Shown: in pieces, positions 49,689-59,297 of the stretch | Numbering within the stretch: position 1 is the stretch's first letter | How the letters are laid out: the number at the start of each line of letters is the position of its first letter | Source of the DNA: MnTg04 sp964568075 | GTDB lineage: Bacteria > Pseudomonadota > Gammaproteobacteria > Steroidobacterales > MnTg04 | Direction: 5' to 3' | NCBI GenBank assembly: GCA_964568075.1 | Contig: CAZMOM010000018.1 | Coordinates: 1-64,000, forward strand | Length of the DNA: 64,000 bases | Program-made: the position numbers and the translations under genes | The notes under the pieces: model-generated | The model's database searches: none | Seen by the model: only the letters and a program-made list of their open reading frames with translations | What the model was told of the DNA's origin: nothing

Positions 49689-51116
49689 ATGAGCAAGAAA
49701 TTCGATGTAGTCGTTATTGGTGCCGGACCTGCCGGCTATGTGGCTGCAATACGGGCCGCACAAAACGGCATGACTGTCGCCTGTATCGACGACTGGAAGA
49801 ATCGCGATGGCACTCTGTCATACGGCGGCACCTGTCTAAACGCGGGCTGCATCCCGTCGAAGGCGTTGCTTGAATCATCTGAACTCGTCCACCGGGCGGA
49901 GCATGAGTTTGCCACGCACGGCATTGGCATCGGAGCGGTAAAAGTCGATCTGGCCAAAATGCAAAAGCGCAAGGCCGGTATCGTAAAACAGTTGACCGGT
50001 GGAATCGCCACATTATTCAAGTCCAATAAAGTCTCGGCGCTACAGGGGCGCGGGCGTCTGCTAAAAGACCGCCAGGTCGAATTCACGCCGCATGACGGAA
50101 AATCAGAAGTGCTGTCAGCGACTCACGTCATACTGGCGACCGGATCAGCGCCGATGGAACTGAAGCAGGTTCCATTTGATGGCGAAACCGTGGTGGATTC
50201 CTGGGGCGCTTTGGAGTTCGATGCGGTGCCCGGGAAACTGGGTGTTATCGGGGGCGGCGTGATCGGACTCGAATTGGGTAGTGTATGGCAGCGGTTGGGT
50301 GCCGGTGTTGTTGTGCTGGAAGCCATGGACGAATTTCTTTTTATGACCGACAGACAGATCGCAAAAGATGCTCACCGCCAGTTTAAGAAACAGGGGCTGG
50401 ATATTCGCCTGGGCGCCAAGGTCACTGGTGCGAAGAAAGGTAAGTCAGGGGTAAAACTCAGCTATACCGACCAGGAAGGCGATCATGACATTCAGGTCGA
50501 TAAGGTGATTGTCAGCGTCGGGCGCCGGCCAAATAGCGATAATCTTCTGGATAAAGGATGTCGCGTCAAAACGGATGGGCGCGGGTTTGTTGAAGTCGAC
50601 GATGAGTGCCGGACCGGCGACGAAAACGTTTGGGCGGTCGGTGACCTGGTACGTGGCCCAATGCTGGCGCACAAGGGATCTGAGGAAGGTGTCATGGTCG
50701 CAGATCTGATTGCCGGGCAGATAAGCGAGGTCAACTACAACACAATTCCGTCCGTTATCTATACGGTGCCGGAAATCGCCTGGGTCGGCAAGACCGAGGA
50801 AGAGATTAAACAAAGCGGACGCGCCTACAAAGTCGGTACTTTTTCCTTTGCAGCCAACGGCCGTGCCAAAGCGATGGAGATGGCCTCCGGACTGGTCAAG
50901 ATTATTGCTGCGAAGAATGACGACGAAATACTCGGCGTCCATATTGCCGGTCCGATGGCTGGCGAACTGATCGCCGAAGCGGTATTGGCAATGGAATTTT
51001 TAGCCACCGCTGAAGACCTGCAGCGAACGATACACGGCCACCCGACGTTATCGGAGGCGATACACGAAGCTGCGCTGGCCGTGGATAACAGAGCGATCCA
51101 CGCGATTAACAAGTGA
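49689..51116 (+). CDS. lpd: dihydrolipoamide dehydrogenase, E3
   Basis: 475 residues from ATG 49689 (a GTG at 49686 is directly adjacent; GGGGGAGG is very close). FAD-binding VVIGAGPAGYVAAIRAAQNG, redox disulfide GGTCLNAGCIPSKALLES, NAD-binding VIGGGVIGLELGSVWQRLG, and the dimer-interface HGHPTLSEAIHEA with the catalytic His-Glu pair. It reoxidises dihydrolipoyl groups of E2. Because it follows sucB directly it serves the 2-oxoglutarate complex, and maybe also other lipoyl complexes. Confidence 0.97.
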   Translation: MSKKFDVVVIGAGPAGYVAAIRAAQNGMTVACIDDWKNRDGTLSYGGTCLNAGCIPSKALLESSELVHRAEHEFATHGIGIGAVKVDLAKMQKRKAGIVKQLTGGIATLFKSNKVSALQGRGRLLKDRQVEFTPHDGKSEVLSATHVILATGSAPMELKQVPFDGETVVDSWGALEFDAVPGKLGVIGGGVIGLELGSVWQRLGAGVVVLEAMDEFLFMTDRQIAKDAHRQFKKQGLDIRLGAKVTGAKKGKSGVKLSYTDQEGDHDIQVDKVIVSVGRRPNSDNLLDKGCRVKTDGRGFVEVDDECRTGDENVWAVGDLVRGPMLAHKGSEEGVMVADLIAGQISEVNYNTIPSVIYTVPEIAWVGKTEEEIKQSGRAYKVGTFSFAANGRAKAMEMASGLVKIIAAKNDDEILGVHIAGPMAGELIAEAVLAMEFLATAEDLQRTIHGHPTLSEAIHEAALAVDNRAIHAINK

Positions 51117-51153
51117 TTCGAGTCTATATCGTAGCCGGGGCCGCGAACCCGGC

Positions 51154-53271
51154 TCAGACTTCTCTTTTCGCACTGACCACGTTCGGTAGTGAACTGAGCC
51201 GGTGTAAAACCTTGCTGAGTTTGTGCAGACCTGTCACTTCGATGCCAAAACGGATTTCGGCCGTGTTATGCACAGAATCAGTTCGTGTATCGAGATGGGC
51301 GATTCTCACTTTTTCATCCGCCAGCACGGTCGTGACGTCCTTGACCAGCCCCGGCCTGTCGTATGCCTGGACGCTGATATTTGCCGGATAAAGTTCCTGC
51401 GGCGAGCCGGACCAGTCGACGTCCAGTACACGGTCCGGGCGTTGCAGCCTTAGCCGGGTCAGGTTTCCACAGTTCTCCCGGTGAATGGTGACGCCACGGC
51501 CTTGAGTCAGATAACCGCAGATGGGCTCCGGGGGGACGGGATGGCAACAGCGGGCGAATCCGGTCAGCAGATCGCCAACGCCCTGAATACTGACGCGGCC
51601 TTTTCCTGTCCTGATGCCGGAGCCCGGTTTTTCCGGTTTCGCGGGAATTTTCTCCGCCGGCCGCTCATGCCTTTGGATTGCGCCCGCGACCGCCATGACC
51701 GTGATATCGCCACTGCCAAGCGCGGTGCACATTTCTTCCGGCGTACCGAATCGTAGCAATCTGGCCAACTGAGCGTGGTCGAAGGCCCGGTATCCCAGCC
51801 GATTCAGTTCCCGGTCGAGTAATGCGCGGCCCTGACGGAGATTCTGCCTCTGGTCCTGGCGACGAAACCAGCTTCTGACCTTGCTTCGTGCCCGCGTAGA
51901 GGCCAGAAAGCCAAGTTGCGGGATCAGCCAGTCACGACTCGGCCGAGCTTCCTTGCTGGTCAAGATCTCGACCTGATCACCATTGACGAGCTTGTAGGTT
52001 AGCGCCACCATCCGGCCATTGACCTTGGCGCCTCGGCACCGATGACCGATATCGGTATGCACATGATAGGCAAAGTCCAATGGCGTGCCGTTCTGTGGCA
52101 GATCGACAACATCGCCGCGCGGGCTGATGACATAAATCCGGTCCTCGAAAATCTCGCTTTGTACTCTGCTGAGAAAATCCTCGCCGCTTTCATCATGATC
52201 GACAGGTTCGAGCAGGCGCCTTAACCACGCGACCTTTTGCTCGAATGCGCCTTGTTTTCGGCTGCCTTCCTTATATTGCCAGTGGGCCGCGATACCGAGT
52301 TCGGCGTGTTCGTGCATTTCCCTGGTCCGAATCTGGATTTCGAGAGATTTGCCCTCGGGACCAATCACTGCTGTATGCAATGACTGATAAAGATTTTCCT
52401 TCGGTGTGGCAACGTAATCGTCGAATTCACCCGGAATGTATGACCAGATTCCATGCACGATGCCAAGCGACGCGTAGCAGTCGCGTACGCTCTCGACCAG
52501 GATTCGGATCGCCGTGATATCAAATACCTGCGCGAATGCCAGCTGCTTCCGCTCCATCTTTCGCCAGATGCTGTAGATGTGCTTAGGGCGGCCGGAAATT
52601 TCCGCTTTAACATTCGCTTTTTCCAATTCACTTTTTAGCAGAACCTGGACGCGTTGAATGTATGACTCCCAATCTTCCCGTCTTTCACGGAGATTGCTGG
52701 CTATCCGCTGATACTGATCCGGTTCGAGATAGCGAAAAACGAGGTCTTCCAGTTCCCATTTCAATTGCCATATTCCAAGCCGGTTGGCCAACGGGGCAAA
52801 AATAACCTTCGTTTCCATCGCCGCCTGAATCTGCTCTGATCGCGGCGACTTTTTCAGGGCACGCATGCGGTACAACTGGTCGGCCAACCGGACCAGAACA
52901 AGGCGAACGTCGGTAACCGCAGTCAGCAACATTTTTCTCAACGCTTCCGACTGATCCCCACCCAAACCACCATGTTCGGGGATATTGCCGGGAACCCGGA
53001 TCGAATCGAGCAACGCCAGCTGGCTGACCAGCGCCGCAATGTTGGAGCCGAATACTGCTTCAACCTGTTCTGCCGAAAGACAACCTTCAGCTACCGCCGG
53101 AAATAATGCGGCCGCGTTGGTAATGGACTGATCCCCGGTCAGTTTTGAGACAAGGCGCGCGACCTGTTTCGAGCGCTCGAGACAACGACTCGCCGATTCA
53201 CTGTCACTTTCGAGGTGATCTGTGAGCCAGCGGGCCGCATCGTGAGGAGGTTTTGTAGCTTTTTCTGACAT
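51154..53271 (-). CDS. relA: (p)ppGpp synthetase RelA
   Basis: 705 residues from ATG 53271. Domains: pseudo-hydrolase (about 25-180) that lacks the HD-type metal ligands (where SpoT has HD...ED it reads TNAAALFPAVAEG and SQLALLDSI), synthetase (about 240-370) with KHIYSIWRKMERKQL and DITAIRILVESVRDCYASLG, TGS (about 395-460, DRIYVISPRGDVVDLPQNGT), a zinc-finger-like region with RCCHPVPPEPICGYLTQGRG, and the C-terminal ACT domain. It senses uncharged tRNA on ribosomes and makes the alarmone. The longer frame to 53598 overlaps the next gene and is rejected. Convergent with lpd. Confidence 0.95.
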   Translation of the reverse strand: MSEKATKPPHDAARWLTDHLESDSESASRCLERSKQVARLVSKLTGDQSITNAAALFPAVAEGCLSAEQVEAVFGSNIAALVSQLALLDSIRVPGNIPEHGGLGGDQSEALRKMLLTAVTDVRLVLVRLADQLYRMRALKKSPRSEQIQAAMETKVIFAPLANRLGIWQLKWELEDLVFRYLEPDQYQRIASNLRERREDWESYIQRVQVLLKSELEKANVKAEISGRPKHIYSIWRKMERKQLAFAQVFDITAIRILVESVRDCYASLGIVHGIWSYIPGEFDDYVATPKENLYQSLHTAVIGPEGKSLEIQIRTREMHEHAELGIAAHWQYKEGSRKQGAFEQKVAWLRRLLEPVDHDESGEDFLSRVQSEIFEDRIYVISPRGDVVDLPQNGTPLDFAYHVHTDIGHRCRGAKVNGRMVALTYKLVNGDQVEILTSKEARPSRDWLIPQLGFLASTRARSKVRSWFRRQDQRQNLRQGRALLDRELNRLGYRAFDHAQLARLLRFGTPEEMCTALGSGDITVMAVAGAIQRHERPAEKIPAKPEKPGSGIRTGKGRVSIQGVGDLLTGFARCCHPVPPEPICGYLTQGRGVTIHRENCGNLTRLRLQRPDRVLDVDWSGSPQELYPANISVQAYDRPGLVKDVTTVLADEKVRIAHLDTRTDSVHNTAEIRFGIEVTGLHKLSKVLHRLSSLPNVVSAKREV

Positions 53272-53374
53272 ATCGTCGGGCGCACCTGGAGAGTAATTTT
53301 CTCTCGTGTTTTGGCCGGGGATTACCGGTATCATATGCCGGTTTACAGCAATATTAACCGTCGGGAGCCTCTTT

Positions 53375-53932
53375 ATGCGCGTTTTTGTTTTGTTCGCAAG
53401 CCTGCTGCTATCGCCGATTGCCGTGAACGCGGGAAATCTTGATATCAGCGTCAATGATGACGCCGCACGACTGGGGTTTGGCTGGTATGCCAACCACGGC
53501 CGGCTGGCTATGGATTTGTCCTGGTTGCACCACCAGGACGCGGGGAATGCATTTGGGTTGGGGCTCAACGTCATGGGTCTGGCGAGCAATAGCGACAAAC
53601 CAATCGAGGTTGGCCTGGGTGGACGGCTGGTCTACACCAACCCGAAAAGTCTGACCGCCGATGGCGGCGCACTGGCGCCCGGCGGTTTCGTTTCCTATAA
53701 CTTTCCCGATGCCAACCGGTTTACGATATACGGCCATATCTACTTCGCGCCGAGCGTGTTGGGGTTTGGGGATGTCGATCAGTACCGGGAACTCGAGTTG
53801 CGCTTGTATTACTCGGTGATCGATGATGCCGACCTGTTTATCGGATTGAGAAATATTTATGTGAAATATGATACGAGCCAGAATTTTAATTTTGATACCG
53901 GTTTTCATGCCGGGCTGAAAATCAGGTTTTAG
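53375..53932 (+). CDS. YfaZ-family outer membrane protein
   Basis: 185 residues from ATG 53375 (GGGAG in front). Signal peptide RVFVLFASLLLSPIAVNAGN, then an eight-strand-like barrel: LGFGWYANHGRLAMDLSWLH, FGLGLNVMGLASNSDKP, LELRLYYSVIDDADLFIG, with aromatic C-terminus GLKIRF. The pattern fits YfaZ. Function unknown. It stands 6 bp before yebC and may be cotranscribed with it. Confidence 0.75.
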   Translation: MRVFVLFASLLLSPIAVNAGNLDISVNDDAARLGFGWYANHGRLAMDLSWLHHQDAGNAFGLGLNVMGLASNSDKPIEVGLGGRLVYTNPKSLTADGGALAPGGFVSYNFPDANRFTIYGHIYFAPSVLGFGDVDQYRELELRLYYSVIDDADLFIGLRNIYVKYDTSQNFNFDTGFHAGLKIRF

Positions 53933-53938
53933 AGACCT

Positions 53939-54682
53939 ATGGCGGGTCATAGCAAATGGGCGAATATCCAGCACCGAAAAGGTGCCCAGGATAAAAAGCG
54001 CAGCAAATTGTTTACCAAATTGATTCGCGAAATCACGGTCGCGGCACGTATGGGCGGACCGGACGCCGATGCCAATCCCAGATTGAGACTGGCGATCGAC
54101 AAGGCCAGGGCGCAGAGTATGCCCAAAGATAATATTGATCGGGGAATTAAACGCGGCGCGGGCGAGAGCGACGGGGCTAATTACGAAGAAATTCGATACG
54201 AAGGCTATGGCCCGGGTGGCGTGGCCGTCATGGTTGATTGTTTGTCGGACAACCGCAATCGCACCGTTGCGGAGATCAGGCATGCATTTGCCAAGTTTGG
54301 CGGGAATCTAGGCGCCGATGGGGCGGTCTCATATTTATTTAATCATGTCGGTTTGATCAGTTTTCCCAGCGGCGCCGATGAGAACCGGATCATGGAAGCG
54401 GCGCTCGAAGCCGGCGCCGAAGACGTAATTACCAACGATGATTCCTCGGTAGATGTCCTCACAGATCCGCAGGATTTTGCGGCGGTGCGAGAGGCCCTGC
54501 TGTCCGCCGACCTCGACTCGGAAACATCGGAAGTGACTTATCGCGCAAGTACATCGGCCGTACTCGATGAACAGGAGGCCGCGCGCATGATAAAACTACT
54601 GGAGGTACTTGAAGAACTGGACGACGTACAGAGTGTTTATTCCAACGCGGATATTCCGGAAGATGTATTGGCAAAATTGTGA
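53939..54682 (+). CDS. yebC: YebC/PmpR-family DNA-binding regulator
   Basis: 247 residues. It starts with AGHSKWANIQHRKGAQDKKR, the family signature, followed by RMGGPDADANPRLRLAIDKA, and ends in acidic strands. YebC proteins bind DNA as regulators and some act in translation of polyproline stretches. Gene order yebC-ruvC-ruvA-ruvB is the common gammaproteobacterial arrangement. Confidence 0.95.
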   Translation: MAGHSKWANIQHRKGAQDKKRSKLFTKLIREITVAARMGGPDADANPRLRLAIDKARAQSMPKDNIDRGIKRGAGESDGANYEEIRYEGYGPGGVAVMVDCLSDNRNRTVAEIRHAFAKFGGNLGADGAVSYLFNHVGLISFPSGADENRIMEAALEAGAEDVITNDDSSVDVLTDPQDFAAVREALLSADLDSETSEVTYRASTSAVLDEQEAARMIKLLEVLEELDDVQSVYSNADIPEDVLAKL

Positions 54683-54724
54683 ACAGGCGATGCGGACAAC
54701 ATAGCGAATGGCTTGGTGAGACGA

Positions 54725-55237
54725 ATGACTAGCAGCGTCCGCATTCTGGGTATCGACCCCGGATCACTGGTGACAGGGTTCGGATTGATCGACGCCCGCG
54801 GCCAGGAAATTAGTTACCTGGCGTCGGGTTGTATCAGGACGTCCGGTGGTGAGTTTGCCGGCCGCTTACGAGAAATCTACCAACAAGTTTGCGAAGTCAG
54901 TCGCGAGCACCAGCCACAGGAAGTCGCCATCGAGGGCGTGTTTGTCAGCAAGAACGCGGCGTCAGCGCTAAAACTGGGGCAGGCGAGGGCGGCCGCCATC
55001 TGCGCGACATTTGCACTTGATCTCCCGGTTTTTGAATATGCGCCGAGGCAGATCAAACAATCCGTGGTCGGTACGGGCCGTGCGGAAAAGGAGCAGGTTC
55101 AGCACATGGTCCGTGTACTGCTAAAACTGCAAGGTCAGATTCAGGCGGATGCTGCTGACGCGCTTGCGGTCGCGCTATGTCATGCCGGACTCAGAGCGAG
55201 CCCGGTTAGAATAGCGGCGTCACAGGGCAAAATATGA
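54725..55237 (+). CDS. ruvC: Holliday junction endonuclease RuvC
   Basis: 170 residues. LGIDPGSLVTGFGLID holds the first catalytic Asp, VAIEGVFVSKNAASALKLGQ the Glu, and the C-terminal DAADALAVALCHA the last two Asp. It nicks four-way junctions that RuvAB has branch-migrated. Start ATG 54725 is set by GGTGAG nearby; a TTG 12 bases earlier is unlikely. The stop overlaps the ruvA start (ATGA). Confidence 0.97.
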   Translation: MTSSVRILGIDPGSLVTGFGLIDARGQEISYLASGCIRTSGGEFAGRLREIYQQVCEVSREHQPQEVAIEGVFVSKNAASALKLGQARAAAICATFALDLPVFEYAPRQIKQSVVGTGRAEKEQVQHMVRVLLKLQGQIQADAADALAVALCHAGLRASPVRIAASQGKI

Positions 55238-55824
55238 TCGGGTTTATCCGCGGAAGATTGCTTGAGAAAAAGCCGCCCTTGTTACTGGTTGACGTAGGTG
55301 GCATTGGCTACGAAATTGAAGTGCCCATGTCCACTCTTTATGAGTTGCCGGATGCAGGTGGTGAAGTCGCTTTGCGAACCCATCTGGTGGTGCGCGAAGA
55401 CGCACACACCTTATTCGGATTTGCCAGCGAAGCCGAAAGAAGTCTGTTCCGCAACTTGTTGAAAATCTCCGGAGTTGGCGCAAGACTCGCACTTGCAATC
55501 CTTTCAGGGATCAGCGTTGATGCCTTTGTGCGCTGCGTCCAGGAAGAGGACACGGACGTACTGATAAAAATACCAGGGGTTGGCAAAAAGACGGCGGGGC
55601 GCCTGTTGGTCGAAATGCGGGACAGGCTGCGCGACGTGGGTTATCTGCCAGGCGGGGAAAATGGCGGCAAGGCTGGAACCGGGCCCGCAGACGAAGCCTA
55701 CAGTGCGCTGGTCGCATTGGGATATAAACCGGGCGAAGTCACACGTATGATAGCCAGCATCGACAGTAAAGGTCTTGATACTCAGGATTTAATACGCCGG
55801 GTTCTCAAGCAGGCCGCGCGGTAA
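55234..55824 (+). CDS. ruvA: Holliday junction helicase subunit RuvA
   Basis: 196 residues. N-terminal OB domain (IGFIRGRLLEKKPPLLLVDV), two helix-hairpin-helix motifs (LLKISGVGARLALAILSGIS and IKIPGVGKKTAGRLLVEMRD), and a flexible C-terminal domain (EAYSALVALGYKPGEVTRMI) that contacts RuvB. It forms the tetramer that holds the junction open. Coupled to ruvC by a four-base overlap and followed by ruvB after 4 bp. Confidence 0.97.
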   Translation: MIGFIRGRLLEKKPPLLLVDVGGIGYEIEVPMSTLYELPDAGGEVALRTHLVVREDAHTLFGFASEAERSLFRNLLKISGVGARLALAILSGISVDAFVRCVQEEDTDVLIKIPGVGKKTAGRLLVEMRDRLRDVGYLPGGENGGKAGTGPADEAYSALVALGYKPGEVTRMIASIDSKGLDTQDLIRRVLKQAAR

Positions 55825-55828
55825 AACT

Positions 55829-56872
55829 ATGCTAGAACAAGACAGACTGATCAGCGCCGGTGGCAGCCCGGAAGACCAAGCATTCGACCGGGCGATTCGT
55901 CCGCGATTCCTTGCAGACTTTGTGGGCCAACCCACGGTCAAGAAACAAATGGATATTTTTATCCGTGCAGCCAGGAATCGGAAGCAGGCGATGGATCATG
56001 TGTTGATTTTTGGCCCGCCCGGTCTGGGAAAGACGACGCTTGCCCATGTTATTGCCAACGAACTCAACGTCAATCTGCGTCATACCTCGGGGCCGGTGCT
56101 GGAGAGGGCGGGTGACGTGGCCGCGTTGTTGACTAATCTCGAACCCCGCGATGTGCTGTTTGTTGATGAGATCCACCGCCTCAGCCCGATCGTCGAGGAA
56201 GTGCTGTATCCGGCGATGGAGGATTTTCAGCTCGATATCATGATCGGCGAAGGACCTTCCGCGCGTTCGATAAGACTCGATTTACCGCCTTTTACGCTGA
56301 TTGGAGCCACGACCCGAGCCGGATTACTGACCTCGCCGCTCAGGGATCGATTTGGCATCGTCCAGCATCTTGAATTTTATGCTGCGGAAGAGCTGACCAC
56401 TATCGTTAATCGTTCTTCGTCGATATTGAATCTGAGTATTGAGGAGCAGGGAGCGAAGCAGATTGCGCACCGATCAAGGGGTACCCCCAGAATCGCGAAC
56501 CGGTTGCTGCGCAGGGTCAGGGATTTTGCGGAAGTCGAGGCCGACGGCGTGGTTACCGCCGATGTTTCGATTGCGGCGATGGATTTGCTGGAGGTGGATC
56601 GCGAGGGTTTCGATCAACAGGACAGGAAACTGTTGTTAACCATCATCGAGAAATTCGGCGGAGGCCCGGTGGGTGTTGACAGCCTGGCTGTCGCTTTGAG
56701 CGAAGAACGGGGAACGATCGAAGATGTACTGGAGCCGTTTTTGATTCAGCAGGGATATCTGATCAGGACATCGCGTGGCCGTGTGGCCAGCGCCAACGCT
56801 TATCGTCACTTCGGCCTGCAGCCGCCATCCGCGGACCCGTCCGACAGTCTGGCCCTGTTTGATAATGAATAG
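55829..56872 (+). CDS. ruvB: Holliday junction branch-migration ATPase RuvB
   Basis: 347 residues. AAA+ motor: LADFVGQPTVKKQMDIFI, Walker A FGPPGLGKTTLAHVIANEL, Walker B LFVDEIHRLSP, sensor 1 IGATTRAGLLTSPLRDRFG (including the arginine finger) and the winged-helix C-terminus. It drives branch migration together with RuvA. Last gene of the ruv group; the tol operon starts 12 bp downstream. Confidence 0.97.
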   Translation: MLEQDRLISAGGSPEDQAFDRAIRPRFLADFVGQPTVKKQMDIFIRAARNRKQAMDHVLIFGPPGLGKTTLAHVIANELNVNLRHTSGPVLERAGDVAALLTNLEPRDVLFVDEIHRLSPIVEEVLYPAMEDFQLDIMIGEGPSARSIRLDLPPFTLIGATTRAGLLTSPLRDRFGIVQHLEFYAAEELTTIVNRSSSILNLSIEEQGAKQIAHRSRGTPRIANRLLRRVRDFAEVEADGVVTADVSIAAMDLLEVDREGFDQQDRKLLLTIIEKFGGGPVGVDSLAVALSEERGTIEDVLEPFLIQQGYLIRTSRGRVASANAYRHFGLQPPSADPSDSLALFDNE

Positions 56873-56884
56873 AGGTAAACCGGG

Positions 56885-57340
56885 ATGAAATCAGTCCGGT
56901 CTGGCGAGTCGTCGCCGGGTAATCAGCAATCCGCAAAACCATTTTCCATCGCTGTCCGCGTTTATTACGAAGACACCGACGCAGCCGGGGTCGTTTATTA
57001 CGCGAATTATCTGAAGTTCATGGAACGGGCGAGAACCGATCACTTGCGAGCACTTGGGGTTGCTCACGCCGGTCTGAAGCTGGAGGAAAAATTGGCGTTT
57101 GTTGTGGTCAATGCTGATATCAGCTATCACCAGCCGGCCCGGCTGGACGACGAGTTATGGGTCAGTTCTGTTCTGGCGAAAAGGGGTCGCAGCCTGCTGA
57201 TATTTGAACAGGAAATCCGGCGTGGCGATGGGGACGGAGACCTGATATGCAGTGGTCTCATTCGAGCCGCCTGTGTCGATACAGATAACCTGAAACCGAG
57301 ATCATTGCCCGCAATCATTAGGACGGAGATCACTGAATGA
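56885..57340 (+). CDS. ybgC: acyl-CoA thioesterase of the Tol-Pal locus
   Basis: 151 residues, hotdog fold. VRVYYEDTDAAGVVYYANYL contains the catalytic Asp of YbgC (DTDAAGVVYYxNYLK), followed by FMERARTDHLRALGV. First gene of the tol-pal operon; in related bacteria it hydrolyses short acyl-CoAs and interacts with acyl-carrier protein. AGAGG precedes the start and its stop overlaps tolQ (ATGA). Confidence 0.95.
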   Translation: MKSVRSGESSPGNQQSAKPFSIAVRVYYEDTDAAGVVYYANYLKFMERARTDHLRALGVAHAGLKLEEKLAFVVVNADISYHQPARLDDELWVSSVLAKRGRSLLIFEQEIRRGDGDGDLICSGLIRAACVDTDNLKPRSLPAIIRTEITE

Positions 57341-58026
57341 GCAGCGATTTATCTTTTTTACGATTGATCCTTGACGCCAGCCTGGTTGTAAAACTGGTGT
57401 TGCTGATGCTCGTTGTGGCGTCGATCGTGTCCTGGGCGGTCATTTTGAAAAAACGCCGCGTCCTGAATCAGGCGATAAGTTCCGCGGATGCGTTTGAGCG
57501 ACAATTCTGGTCAGGCGGTGATTTGACCGAGATGTATCAGAAAATCAGCAAAAACAAGCAAATCACACTCGGCATGGAGAGCATTTTCGAAGGTGGATTC
57601 AGAGAGTTTATCCGACTGAGATCGGAGTCGGGGATAGATCCGGCCAAGCTGACCGATGGTAGCCAACGAGCGATGCGGGTGTCGCAGATGCGCGAGGTTG
57701 ACCGGCTGGAGAGGAATCTGGCTATGCTCGCGACAATCGGATCGACCAGTCCTTATGTCGGTCTGTTCGGTACGGTCTGGGGCATCATGAATACGTTTAC
57801 TGCGCTTGGGAATGTTCAGCATGCGACGCTTGCGATGGTCGCACCGGGAATCGCCGAAGCACTGGTGGCTACCGCCATGGGGTTATTCGCGGCGATTCCG
57901 GCAGTTATCGCATATAACCGTTATGCGGACCTCGTGAATCGTCTCGAGCGTCGCTATGACACGTTTGCCGAAGAGTTTGTCGCTATATTGCAGCGTCATT
58001 CACCGCGCAGCAAAAGTGGGGTGTAG
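57337..58026 (+). CDS. tolQ: Tol-Pal proton channel subunit TolQ
   Basis: 229 residues with three transmembrane helices: LVVKLVLLMLVVASIVSWAV (about 13-32) and two in the C-terminal half (LATIGSTSPYVGLFGTVWGI, APGIAEALVATAMGLFAAIP). The ExbB/TolQ signatures around the pore are intact. With TolR it forms the proton-driven stator that energises TolA for outer-membrane constriction. Confidence 0.97.
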   Translation: MSSDLSFLRLILDASLVVKLVLLMLVVASIVSWAVILKKRRVLNQAISSADAFERQFWSGGDLTEMYQKISKNKQITLGMESIFEGGFREFIRLRSESGIDPAKLTDGSQRAMRVSQMREVDRLERNLAMLATIGSTSPYVGLFGTVWGIMNTFTALGNVQHATLAMVAPGIAEALVATAMGLFAAIPAVIAYNRYADLVNRLERRYDTFAEEFVAILQRHSPRSKSGV

Positions 58027-58028
58027 AG

Positions 58029-58478
58029 ATGGGCAGAGGCAGCCAAAGACACCTGATGGGCGAAATCAACGTCGTCCCCTATATCGACGTTATGCTCGTG
58101 CTGTTGATTATTTTCATGGTTACCGCGCCATTGCTGACCCAGGGTATAGAAGTTGAATTGCCGGACGCATCGGCAGAGCCACTGGACAGGGAATTGCTCA
58201 AGAATTACCAGCCATTGATACTCACCGTCAATGCCAGGGGAGAGCTGTTCCTGAACATCGGTAAGGATGAGGAGCAGGCGATTGATGAGCCAACGGTAGT
58301 CGCCAGAACCCTGGCTGTACTCAGGCGCGAACCGGAGACACCGGTGCTGCTCCGGGCGGACGAGACTATCGCGTACGGCCGCGTGGTGACGGCGATGGTC
58401 CTGTTGCAACAAGCCGGGGCCAAGAGAGTCGGTTTCGTTACCGATCCGCTCGAACAATTGCCGGTCCGGGTTGAGTGA
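58029..58478 (+). CDS. tolR: Tol-Pal stator subunit TolR
   Basis: 149 residues: short cytoplasmic start (GEINVVPYIDVMLVLLIIFM), one transmembrane helix with the proton-carrying Asp (YIDVMLVLL), then a periplasmic ExbD/TolR domain ending GFVTDPLEQL. It is 2 bp after tolQ and is expected to be translated with it. Confidence 0.96.
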   Translation: MGRGSQRHLMGEINVVPYIDVMLVLLIIFMVTAPLLTQGIEVELPDASAEPLDRELLKNYQPLILTVNARGELFLNIGKDEEQAIDEPTVVARTLAVLRREPETPVLLRADETIAYGRVVTAMVLLQQAGAKRVGFVTDPLEQLPVRVE

Positions 58479-58484
58479 CTCGCC

Positions 58485-59297
58485 ATGCTTGGTTTTTACC
58501 GCGAATATCGTTTACTACTGTTTAAATCCACGCTATTGCACGTGGTGTTATTTGGTTTGCTGACCATCAGTCTCGCCAGCAGTGCGCCATTTACGCCGCC
58601 ACGTCCGCAAATCAAAATACTGGCTACCGTCGTCGATGAAGGCAGGATTCAGCAGGAAATAGCGGCGCTGGAGGAGGCGGAGCAGGAGAAACAAAAGCAG
58701 GCAGACGCCATGCTGGAAGAGGCTCACAGGAAAAGGCTCGCGGAGGAACGTCGCACCAGGGAGGCGACAAGAAAAGCCGAGGCGGATAAACGACAGCGCG
58801 AGACAGTCGAGGCGAAAGCGGCGAGCGAATTACAGAAACTCGAAAATAGACGAGTAGCGGAAGTGCAAAGACTCGCCCGTTTGCGAAAAGAACAAGAGGA
58901 AGCAGAGGACGCTCGAAAAAGGGCACAAGCGGACGCCGATGCGCGGATACAGGCGCAGATTGAGGCGGAGTTGAACGCCGAGCTGGATTTGGAGCAAACA
59001 CGTCTGAATGCCGAAAAAGCCGGATTGTTGGACCAGTACAAGGCGATGATTGAGCAAAAGGTCCGGAGAAACTGGATTCGGCCGCCGAGCGCGAGCCCTG
59101 GGGTTGAGTGCACAGTGAATATCAATCAGATACCCGGTGGCGAGGTCGTCGATGTTCAAGTCGCGGAATGCAACGCGGATGAAGCAACCCGCCGCTCGAT
59201 CGAAGCGGCGGTCCACAAGGCTTCGCCGCTGCCGGAGCCGCCCGATCCGACTTTGTTTGAAAGAAAAATTATTATTATTTTCAGGCCGGAAAACTGA
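58485..59297 (+). CDS. tolA: Tol-Pal energy-transducing protein TolA
   Basis: 270 residues. N-terminal transmembrane helix (LFKSTLLHVVLFGLLTISLA), a long charged helix rich in Ala, Glu, Lys and Arg (about 45-170) that spans the periplasm, and the TolA C-terminal domain (about 190-270: YKAMIEQKVRRNWIRPPSA, VECTVNINQIPGGEVVDVQV, and PDPTLFERKIIIIFRPEN). It is shorter than enteric TolA because the helical part is shorter. Its stop overlaps tolB (TGATG). Confidence 0.93.
   Translation: MLGFYREYRLLLFKSTLLHVVLFGLLTISLASSAPFTPPRPQIKILATVVDEGRIQQEIAALEEAEQEKQKQADAMLEEAHRKRLAEERRTREATRKAEADKRQRETVEAKAASELQKLENRRVAEVQRLARLRKEQEEAEDARKRAQADADARIQAQIEAELNAELDLEQTRLNAEKAGLLDQYKAMIEQKVRRNWIRPPSASPGVECTVNINQIPGGEVVDVQVAECNADEATRRSIEAAVHKASPLPEPPDPTLFERKIIIIFRPEN

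Noticed and set aside
51133..51154. AGCCGGG/CCCGGCT hairpin between lpd and relA as terminator
   Set aside because: The stem is good but no T-run follows directly on either strand; it may be structural only.
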